Shown piece by piece: positions 57,709-64,000 of a stretch of 64,000 nucleotides of DNA. Every line of letters begins with the position of its first letter. Within the stretch, counting starts at the first letter, position 1. The stretch is from Paenalcaligenes niemegkensis (GTDB lineage Bacteria > Pseudomonadota > Gammaproteobacteria > Burkholderiales > Burkholderiaceae_B): contig NZ_JAKGCT010000001.1 in assembly GCF_022230885.1 (NCBI RefSeq), positions 62,001-126,000 on the forward strand. The letters are read 5' to 3'. The notes beneath the pieces are model-generated. The model had not been told where the DNA came from. It searched no databases and saw only the letters and a list, made by a program, of their open reading frames with translations. The translations under genes and the position numbers were made by a program.

Positions 57709-58025
57709 ATGGACTTTGACTCCATCCTTCCGTCGGAAAGACCGCATGCCTTATTCGTCCCATCAAAACTCATACGATTCGAGGACGGGGTGGATTTGGG
57801 GTCATAGCAGAAAATGGTATTGTAATTTCTGGAAGGCGCGGATTCGGATGGTTCATAAGGAGCTACGGAAAAGTTGCTCCAGTCCTGACCGAAATCGAAA
57901 ATGCCTCGACACTCATCAGCTTATCGATTACACGCTTAGCCTCGGCCGATTGTAGCCAACGACAGATGATCGAACTCGACCCATCGCTGCCCATGGTGGC
58001 TGATGAAGCCACCGAGTACTGCTAG
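57709..58025 (+). CDS. Hypothetical protein, apparent 1-nt frameshift
   Basis: Starts ATG 57709 (MDFDSILPSERPHALFVPSKL). Reading ends at TAG after 'EDGVDLGS', but one extra base at four G (57798-57801) continues 'VDLGVIAENGIVISGRRGFGWFI' to TAG 58023-58025, for 105 residues. Both halves have sensible amino-acid composition, so I think it is one gene. No family recognised. It lies 24 bp after the repeat-rich gene and may share its transcript. Confidence 0.45.
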
Positions 58026-58766
58026 TTTGACGCTGTAAGAATGTGACTAGAAGATCCCAACGCATGAGGCACCTAGCTTTGGCGCAACCCTAAAAAAGTG
58101 TGTGCTCTCTTGTTAAGTTTGGATAGGTCAATGGCTAGCAGCCTCTCATATACTGTGCTCAGATATTTAGGATGGTCGTATGCATATTAGGTATAGCCAA
58201 TCGGATAGCTATTGCCCAACAATCCTTAGCGGCGTAAATGAGAATAAAAGGCTTACCAACCGGCGAAATTCGTTACGTGTAGAGGCTGGGACCTTATCTG
58301 AGGGTGACTGGTAGCTCTATCGACCAGTTGAATCCAAGACCCTAAGCGGACACTGCCTATTCGATGCCGGCAAGTCCGACCACGGGCCTGTAAGTAAGAA
58401 TGACCCATCCTCCCCATTTGCTGTTGATTACCGCTTTGAGCCATTGGAGAGCGTCACCCCACTGGAAGGACTTGGAGCTGCCACGGTGCCTCCGATGCCA
58501 CGTGTCGAAATTTGTTGTCCAATATACTTGAATGGACGTTGTGCCGTGCTATTGCATAGCTATTGGCGAGGCGCAGTCACAGGTTTAACTACTATGCCCA
58601 GGCCTTTGAACCGAGCATTTCGCCACTGTGCAGTTTTCGGCCGCAGCACAGCCGCCGATGACATTTACCGGCGACTGCACCTCGACCTCAGATAGATGTA
58701 CGCAAAACTGCTCATATTAATGTCAGAGTCGTGTTTGGTGGTTTTAAGTGCGCTAATTACGACAAT
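58026..58766. other. Gene-poor region with dispersed repeat
   Basis: About 740 bp with only short, unlikely open frames. Contains copy 2 of the dispersed repeat (58293-58355). Probably decayed DNA between mobile elements. Confidence 0.4.
58293..58355. repeat. Dispersed intergenic repeat, copy 2
   Basis: TTATCTGAGGGTGACTGGTA ... CAGT ... GACCCTAAGCGGACACT; matches copy 1 at 49031-49090 at most positions with a few indels. Confidence 0.5.
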
Positions 58767-59588
58767 CTATCTGAGAAGCGAGACAGCTATACCCAGTACG
58801 AAGATAGCGAGCCAGCCGACGTATTTCGTGAGTTTGCCCACTTTTTCTGAGAGCCTGTCGATCGAAACAGATATATCAGGCGAGGTGAGAGACAGGCTGT
58901 GAGTAGGCTTGCCGCCTTCGTCATCGCAATACGTCGTTATTTCTTCTGCCGGCGCTAGTTTGATCGGAGTGCGTCTGATGTCGAGCGAAACGACCTGCCC
59001 ATGGACTAGCCCTTGCTCGGGCCTGATAAACCAGTTGATTCGGGCGGCAGGAGGTGCGTACCATTCTTCTACATACAGTTTAGGTGACTCGACGCCGACC
59101 GTTACCGTTGAAACGGAGCAATCGCGCACAGACGAGACGAGATCGTTCATTTGTTCAACGCTGAGTGATATTTGTAAGAACCACTCGCTATCGAGGCCTA
59201 TTTCCCAGTCGTATTTGTTGTATCCAAGGACCGTCTGACGAATTATTCCTTCTTGGGAGTCTCTCATTGCCCACTCCCTTCGTTCCTCGTTTGTTACGAC
59301 AAAAGAAACAGAGATAGCATTGCTGCGTGAATCTGGATCACCGACTATTTCAATGGCCGTGTCGTCAATACTAGCGTTGCCGCGCAGAGTAGTTACCAGC
59401 GTTCGTTCAAACGGATCTTCTTTCTCATCAAAGTAACTAGCGGCCGAAGATAACTGCAGATCAATCAGTTTGAGGCGCATTGTCCGAATGGCGGGGCTAA
59501 ATTTTCGGCGCTTCCCTTCTAGATCAATCCACTCGAAACCATCTTTTGTTTCTTCCAGGACTATGTCTGGATTGTTGTTATCGTTCAT
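58767..59588 (-). CDS. Hypothetical C-terminally anchored membrane protein
   Basis: 273 residues. Soluble N-terminal region (~1-225) with beta-rich composition and a single C-terminal membrane helix (~252-271, 'YVGWLAIFVLGIAVSLL'), so a tail-anchored cytoplasmic protein. Just before the helix, 'TSPDISVSIDRLSEKVGKL' looks like an amphipathic linker. Starts MNDNNNPDIVLEETKDG. Family not recognised; the domain layout recalls proteins of accessory islands. Reads leftward. Confidence 0.6.
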   Translation of the reverse strand: MNDNNNPDIVLEETKDGFEWIDLEGKRRKFSPAIRTMRLKLIDLQLSSAASYFDEKEDPFERTLVTTLRGNASIDDTAIEIVGDPDSRSNAISVSFVVTNEERREWAMRDSQEGIIRQTVLGYNKYDWEIGLDSEWFLQISLSVEQMNDLVSSVRDCSVSTVTVGVESPKLYVEEWYAPPAARINWFIRPEQGLVHGQVVSLDIRRTPIKLAPAEEITTYCDDEGGKPTHSLSLTSPDISVSIDRLSEKVGKLTKYVGWLAIFVLGIAVSLLR

Positions 59589-59833
59589 GTCTCACTCATA
59601 AGTGCTCAATAGGTTGGGCTTCTGGAGTTCGAATCCGAAAGTTCTGGAGGCCGGCCCACTGGGCAATTGCTGGAAGAGCGCCGGTTCGTGTCTTACTCAC
59701 CTAGTTAGCTGGTTAGGTTTGTATAGCGTGTGACGGCTTCTGGCCGAAAGCGGCGGTTGACGTTGAACGCCGACACATCTGACAGTACGTGCCAGATCGG
59801 GGTTAAGTTAATACAAAGTAGCTTAATAATGTT

Positions 59834-59865
59834 TACCCCTCTACCCCCATGGGGGGCTAGGGGTA
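59834..59865 (-). terminator. Large GC hairpin downstream of a satellite gene
   Basis: TACCCCT (59834-59840) pairs with AGGGGTA (59859-59865), and CCCCC with GGGGGG inside it around ATG. It lies 18 bp past the 59883-60290 gene on the minus strand. Strong stem but no T run, so it may be a structured or processing signal rather than an intrinsic terminator. Confidence 0.4.
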
Positions 59866-59882
59866 GGAAAAAACATACACAT

Positions 59883-60290
59883 TTATTTTTTCCGTCTTTG
59901 TCGCCTGCGTAAGATATTCACTAGTTCATTGTCCGAAGTATATTGCGCCTCCGACTTAACGGCTGCATGTAGCACATCACCTATTCGTTCTTCAGTAACT
60001 CCAAGCCCGCGTAGTTTATAAACAAATACTTCGAGTTCGTGTTGTCGAAGCGGGGGCAACATAGACCAGAGTCGCTGCCACTTGCGCATATTCTTAGATC
60101 GCTCTACCCGCTCAGGGGTCCACCACAGCTCTAGCCTAGCAACGGCCCAGCCATAGTAGATAGCAGGCTCTTTCTTGAGCATAGACCCACCCTGGGTGTG
60201 GGCGGCCCTCTGTAGGCATACATCCTCGACATAGTTGTTTGTCTCGGTTGTATGCGGCGAGCTTTGTGATTTGAGCAATGTTTGGGGCAT
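59883..60290 (-). CDS. Hypothetical protein of the satellite element
   Basis: 135 residues. N-terminal 40 residues look unstructured; then 'LKKEPAIYYGWAVARLELWWTPERVERSKNMRKWQRLWSMLPPLRQHELEVFVYKLRGLGV' (helical, basic) and 'VNILRRRQRRKK' basic end. An internal Met (GGSMLKKEPAIYYG) could be the true start. Typical of small proteins beside phage-satellite replication modules; possibly nucleic-acid binding given the Arg/Lys clusters. No family recognised. Confidence 0.5.
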   Translation of the reverse strand: MPQTLLKSQSSPHTTETNNYVEDVCLQRAAHTQGGSMLKKEPAIYYGWAVARLELWWTPERVERSKNMRKWQRLWSMLPPLRQHELEVFVYKLRGLGVTEERIGDVLHAAVKSEAQYTSDNELVNILRRRQRRKK

Positions 60291-60507
60291 TTTATAAATG
60301 GTCTATGTGGAGGGAGGTTTAGGGCAGGTCGGGCAGTTCAAGGGCACTACCTTATAGTGTGGAGAACCCTTTGTTTATAAGGGTTTCCAGCCTTTAGGGC
60401 AGGAAGTACACTATTAAGAACTTTCTATATAAAAATCAAAATATAAAAAGAATACGAAAATGGCCTTATTCTGCCTTTCCTGCCCTAGGGATGGAAAGGC
60501 AGATAAG

Positions 60508-62799
60508 TTAAAATGTCACGTCGTCGGGCTTGAGTGAAACTTTGAAACCTCGCACGCCGGAATTTTTTGTTTCAACAAAGCCATGATCGCGTAGACGCTG
60601 ATAAAAGGTTCTGTCGGAAGGAGGGCGTGCCGTCCCGCTGTTTTGTGCATAGTCCTCGATCAGACCGCGCCTTGACGTGAATCCTCCATAGTCGAGCCTA
60701 TCCTCGATCCATTCGCGTATAACGTCTTCAACTCCCCTGTACGACTCTACTGCAGCGTCAACACTGCTAGGGGTTGCAAGGCCTTGTTCCTGCCAGTCTA
60801 AGCACCCACGTATGGACCAAGCCAAGATACCACTCCCCTCGGCCTTGAGCCGGGCTTCTAGACCCATATCTGCCTGTTGCACAGATAAGCGGTTCGGGAA
60901 ATCCAGCAAATCCAGACGTCGCCACATTCCTTCACTTGTATCTGCAATTTGGGGCCGGTTGTTTCCGCGCACGAACAACTTAGCCGTCGGCCTGAAGGCG
61001 AATGGTTCTCCATATAGTTTACGAGCTACAACTTTTTCGGTAGAAACTAGGGATTTGATACGATGGTCATCCCACTTTCCGCCTGCTTGTGTCTCGTTAA
61101 GCAGCGCAAGACGTAAACCCGCTAACCTTGCTATCTCCGGTGAGGCTGCCGCGCCGTCACGGCGTCCGCTGGTCAATAAAGATGAGTCGGCCTGCCCACA
61201 GTATGTTCCAAGAATATGGGCGAGTATGTTAGCCAATACTGATTTACCGTTGCGTCCAGTACCAAATCCAAACAGCAGCTTTTCTTCTTGCACGCTGCCT
61301 GACATCATGTATCCAAACCAGCGCTGTACGTAAGCTATGACGGTTTTATCATTTTGAAATGTCTGGTCAAGGAAATGAAGCCATTGTGGGCACTGCGCAC
61401 TTGGATTAAAGGGTATCCCTGCGCAGCGAGTATGCCATTGCTTAGGGTCAGGGGCTAGCAACTTACCTGTCCTTAAATCGACCTGCCCATTCGGTACACA
61501 AAGTAGCATCGGGTTAGCATCCAGGCTTTCGTCGGGAGTTCTGAGCATCACACACAAGGACGTCAACACATTCGCTTGTTTGGGAACATCGAGTAGGCGG
61601 TGCGATGCTTGTTTATTTGCTTTAGATTTACCGTCTTCGGGGTTACGCATAAAGTCCTCTAGCGACTGCCGGGCGTACTCTTTTGCGTATGATTTCAACA
61701 AATGCTGGACTGTAGCGGTATCCGGCTTCCAATATGCGCCAGTCCAGCAATGCCACTCCCCTCGCGCATACATGGCCCTACCGCCTAACCATTCTGTAAA
61801 CCTGCATGCCATACCATCATCAGTGCGTGGGTCAGGACATGCCTCTGGTTCAGGCCCAGCGAGCCAGTACACGGTGCTTGGCGTTACACCTCCTTCAATG
61901 CTCAGGCTATTCCAATTCTTTGTGAAATCCTCTTCGTTGTACCTGTCGGGGGCGCTGGTACTCCACTTACGCGCAATCTGTTCGCTTTCAGAAAAGCCGT
62001 GGGCCTTTATAGAACATAAGATTTTGAGCCATTCAATACGCGAACAGTCGGCAGAGATGCGTAGCAGCGCTGTACGTAGGGCCGCTACGTTTATCGGTGT
62101 GTCTGGTCTACCATTTGCAATGGGTGCGCCTATTGTTGAGGCTGGCGCGGGGGTAGCGTCAATAGACACATCAAGACGAGATAGCAGGTCGTCAAGGTCG
62201 TATACCAAGTCTAGCTTGCAGTTCTGCAGCACGACAGATTTAGGTTCCCCTGTTTTCCAGTGCATGAATCCCGGCACACGCATAAGGCGTGCTGGATTGC
62301 AGACGGCCGGATCACCCCCGAACTTACGAGCAAGTGCTTGTTGTGCAGTTTTGAAATTAGTGACAGGACAGGATTTTTCCGCTAGCACCCAGTAGACATG
62401 CGCACCCCCACCAGATTTAACCAGCAGGCTTGGCTCCGGCCAGTCAGCAGGCTTTTGTTCACTTGGTAAGTAGCGTCCTTCGGACGCCATGCGTAATGCC
62501 TGGCGATAGTCATCTTCGTCCTTGAAGTCCTTAGCATCTAGGTCAAGCCATACACCTGCGATGTCGGTGATTTGCAAGTCCTTGTCGCCACCTGGGTTCA
62601 CGACCACGAAAATTCCGGCACCGGCTGCATTGGCTGCACGCAATAGCGTCAAGTTTTTATCTAAGCCACCTGTAAAGTTTTTAATATGGGTGTGCGCCCC
62701 AGGACATTCTGGTAGTGTCCTAAAGTACCAGCCGTCATCTGCACCACCTAGTGATTCCAGGAATTCAAAGGCATGTGTGTCTCTTATGCTTTTACCCAC
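60508..62799 (-). CDS. P4-type phage/plasmid primase-helicase
   Basis: 763 residues. N-terminal primase-polymerase-like domain (~20-190) with 'VWLDLDAKDF' (acidic metal motif) and 'SGGGAHVYWVLAE'. Middle part includes 'ALRTALLRISADCSRIEWLKILCSIKAHGFSESEQIARKWS'-like segments of the PriCT family. D5_N and SF3 helicase domain follow: Walker A 'LFGFGTGRNGKSVLANILAHILG', then 'RLALLNETQAGGKWDDHRIKSLVSTEKVVARKLYGEPF' (Walker B/motif C region) and 'KLFVRGNNRPQI'. A C-terminal winged helix is likely. This is the replication initiator of P4-like satellites and integrative elements. Overlaps the upstream gene by 8 bp. Confidence 0.92.
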   Translation of the reverse strand: MGKSIRDTHAFEFLESLGGADDGWYFRTLPECPGAHTHIKNFTGGLDKNLTLLRAANAAGAGIFVVVNPGGDKDLQITDIAGVWLDLDAKDFKDEDDYRQALRMASEGRYLPSEQKPADWPEPSLLVKSGGGAHVYWVLAEKSCPVTNFKTAQQALARKFGGDPAVCNPARLMRVPGFMHWKTGEPKSVVLQNCKLDLVYDLDDLLSRLDVSIDATPAPASTIGAPIANGRPDTPINVAALRTALLRISADCSRIEWLKILCSIKAHGFSESEQIARKWSTSAPDRYNEEDFTKNWNSLSIEGGVTPSTVYWLAGPEPEACPDPRTDDGMACRFTEWLGGRAMYARGEWHCWTGAYWKPDTATVQHLLKSYAKEYARQSLEDFMRNPEDGKSKANKQASHRLLDVPKQANVLTSLCVMLRTPDESLDANPMLLCVPNGQVDLRTGKLLAPDPKQWHTRCAGIPFNPSAQCPQWLHFLDQTFQNDKTVIAYVQRWFGYMMSGSVQEEKLLFGFGTGRNGKSVLANILAHILGTYCGQADSSLLTSGRRDGAAASPEIARLAGLRLALLNETQAGGKWDDHRIKSLVSTEKVVARKLYGEPFAFRPTAKLFVRGNNRPQIADTSEGMWRRLDLLDFPNRLSVQQADMGLEARLKAEGSGILAWSIRGCLDWQEQGLATPSSVDAAVESYRGVEDVIREWIEDRLDYGGFTSRRGLIEDYAQNSGTARPPSDRTFYQRLRDHGFVETKNSGVRGFKVSLKPDDVTF

Positions 62800-63724
62800 G
62801 ATCCGCCCTCAACTTAGTGTTTTTAGCCATAATTTCGGAGAGAAAGCTATCCAAATCAATCGAAGGTAAATCAGAAATTAGCTCTTGGAGATGGTCACCG
62901 GTAATGCTTTTATTCCTGGCAAGTACGCGTGCCACTTGTTGCATTGCGAACTGGACTGTAGTGTCATTCAAAAGTTTTTGCGTTTTGCAGCGAGCTTGTC
63001 TTGCAATGCGTATGTCGTTCTGAAAGCCGAAATATTCTTCCAGTTCAGTGGATTCATCACAGGATGGGCGGTTGAGGCTATGGCGCAAGCACTCTACTAA
63101 TTCACAATGGTTGCTGTTTGGTGTAACAGCAACGAAGCCTGCATAACCCGTCTTACCGCTGTTTTGGTACATGCGTGCTTCTGTTGGGTATAGTCCAAGC
63201 GAAGATGCAAGGATGGTCCACCGTGCAGTCGCTAGGCTGGCTTTAGCAAGTGTGGTTGGTACATCTCCACAAAACGACTGACTCATAGGCCCTTCTGTAC
63301 GAAGCGCTGATAAATCTATCGGTTCGATATTGACAACCAACTCGCGCACCTGCTGACCTTCAGCAGAATGATTTATAAATATGCATTCCGCTAATGTGGC
63401 AATATGGGTTTTGGCATTTTTCTTCAACAGATCTAATGTTTTGAGTACGAATGTCTGAACTATTTGACGTGAACCAAAATGCTTTTCAGAAGGTTCGCAC
63501 TCAAGACAGAGAACGTCGCTGGTTGAAAGCAGCTCTGCGCGGAAGCAGTCGCTGATTTCGCAACAGTATGAGTTGGGGATGCTGTCTACGTAGGGCTGCC
63601 AGCCATTTCTACACCCATCAGAATAGATGCCTACACGTTGAACGGTGTTGCCCAGTGCAGTGTCAACGATCGCACAGAGTGCTGCTAGATGCGCCGCTTG
63701 TCGGGTAGTAAGGGCGCGGTTCAT
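62792..63724 (-). CDS. Hypothetical protein upstream of satellite primase
   Basis: 310 residues with no family recognised. Cys-rich N-terminal part (~35-75, 'CRNGWQPYVDSIPNSYCCEISDCFRAELLSTSDVLCLECEP') could bind metal. The rest is mixed alpha/beta. No signal or membrane helix. It lies between an AlpA-like regulator (4-bp overlap) and the primase (8-bp overlap), so it is read in one operon and probably serves element replication or control. Confidence 0.65.
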   Translation of the reverse strand: MNRALTTRQAAHLAALCAIVDTALGNTVQRVGIYSDGCRNGWQPYVDSIPNSYCCEISDCFRAELLSTSDVLCLECEPSEKHFGSRQIVQTFVLKTLDLLKKNAKTHIATLAECIFINHSAEGQQVRELVVNIEPIDLSALRTEGPMSQSFCGDVPTTLAKASLATARWTILASSLGLYPTEARMYQNSGKTGYAGFVAVTPNSNHCELVECLRHSLNRPSCDESTELEEYFGFQNDIRIARQARCKTQKLLNDTTVQFAMQQVARVLARNKSITGDHLQELISDLPSIDLDSFLSEIMAKNTKLRADRG

Positions 63725-63924
63725 AGCTCACCTTCCGCATTACGCACGAGCGCACGTAAATCGCCTAGCCTGTATAGGCTTATACGGCCAATTTTTCGGC
63801 GCTTTAGAATACCTGTGCGAACCCAGCGATCAAGTGTTGCGGAGGATATGCTAAGAAATAGACATGCTTGAGGCTTTCTTAACGTTGCGTCATTGTCAAG
63901 AAGTAATTGGTTTTTATGCGACAT
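63721..63924 (-). CDS. AlpA/excisionase-like HTH regulator
   Basis: 67 residues: one helix-turn-helix of the AlpA/MerR-like type, 'KPQACLFLSISSATLDRWVRTGILKRRKIGRISLYRLGDLRALV'. The pattern (HTH, 'SxxTLxRWVRTGxL', then 'YRLGDLRAL') is typical of P4-satellite AlpA and recombination directionality proteins, which activate the integrase or help excision. It is the first gene of the leftward satellite operon; the integrase is presumably beyond 64000. Confidence 0.82.
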   Translation of the reverse strand: MSHKNQLLLDNDATLRKPQACLFLSISSATLDRWVRTGILKRRKIGRISLYRLGDLRALVRNAEGEL

Positions 63925-64000
63925 ACTGAGCTCTATAGGTTAGAGCGCTATCTCAGACTGAAACTTTATTATTGAGACAACGCTTTTAGTTGCCCTTAGT

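Larger units (their letters stand above)
59883..64000. mobile_element. P4-like satellite / integrative element (left part, continues past window)
   Basis: AlpA-like regulator, unknown 310-aa gene and P4-type primase-helicase, followed by a small basic gene, all leftward and overlapping, is the standard replication-control block of P4-like satellites. Base composition and the lack of housekeeping genes agree. The left boundary is uncertain (perhaps near 59.6 kb); the right edge, integrase and att site lie outside. Confidence 0.75.

Noticed and set aside
57306..57773. Several long overlapping frames in and across the LSTGPGGG repeats, including a minus-strand Pro-rich frame (PPGPVES repeats)
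   Set aside because: They are shadows of the repetitive coding strand; only the 57293 frame has a signal peptide and normal start.
58444..58902. Small frames in the gap before the membrane protein
   Set aside because: Short, no ribosome sites and no recognisable content.
59624..59636. GGAGTTCGAATCC resembles the T-arm of a tRNA, a possible attachment site
   Set aside because: The flanking bases do not form a paired T-arm and no anticodon arm is present; too short to call.

Overview
The window looks like a chromosomal segment of a betaproteobacterium, most likely family Alcaligenaceae (Bordetella/Pusillimonas/Advenella relatives). The grounds are the TAXI/TRAP and Liv transporters, a DUF4148 protein, the dnaQ / rnhA / methyltransferase / gloB / mltD / fabI neighbourhood, a FecBCD-type iron uptake cluster, and moderate GC with betaproteobacterial protein styles. 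The genus cannot be fixed by eye.

Layout. 1-7.6 kb: amino-acid type transport and catabolism (LivM-LivG-LivF, XRE-cupin regulator, ornithine cyclodeaminase-like enzyme, and a convergent TAXI-TRAP permease-DUF1850 set). 7.8-10.1 kb: an ABC1/UbiB-type kinase and an unrecognised basic protein. 10.2-15.8 kb: a tripartite RND efflux operon. 15.9-18.5 kb: a candidate small RNA or attenuated leader, an FMN riboswitch with a lumazine synthase, a GNAT enzyme and a DMT exporter. 18.5-28.5 kb: housekeeping genes (dnaQ, rnhA, methyltransferase, gloB, mltD, fabI) with a second RND pump lying between dnaQ and rnhA. 28.5-38 kb: GST, TrhO, a YdjM-type membrane protein, a TonB/FecBCD-like metal-chelate uptake operon, an Rpn nuclease remnant and a DUF4148 protein.

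39-46.6 kb holds the most interesting system. A degenerate EAL-domain protein, a winged-helix regulator with a pseudo-receiver-like N-terminus, and a ~1400-residue type Va autotransporter form one overlapping leftward operon. Upstream, a short promoter-like segment (about 95 bp between site centres) is bounded by near-perfect inverted 22-bp sites that are themselves dyads, and next to it is a Hin/Gin-type serine DNA invertase. I infer a phase-variable promoter switch for a surface adhesin coupled to c-di-GMP-type regulation.

46.6-64 kb is accessory DNA: small secreted and lipoprotein hypotheticals, TauE/AraC, SulP with a universal stress protein behind a structured leader, an IS1182-family element, a 138-bp miniature element with the same ends, a protein built from LSTGPGGG repeats, dispersed intergenic repeats, and the start of a P4-like satellite or integrative element (AlpA-like regulator, unknown 310-aa protein, primase/helicase) that runs off the right edge.

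Data quality. About twenty otherwise normal genes carry a one-base frameshift. Nineteen of them behave as a single missing base in or beside a short mononucleotide run (usually 4-7 bases), including in conserved housekeeping genes. I read these as systematic homopolymer under-calling in the assembly rather than biology, and report the split reading frames as single genes.
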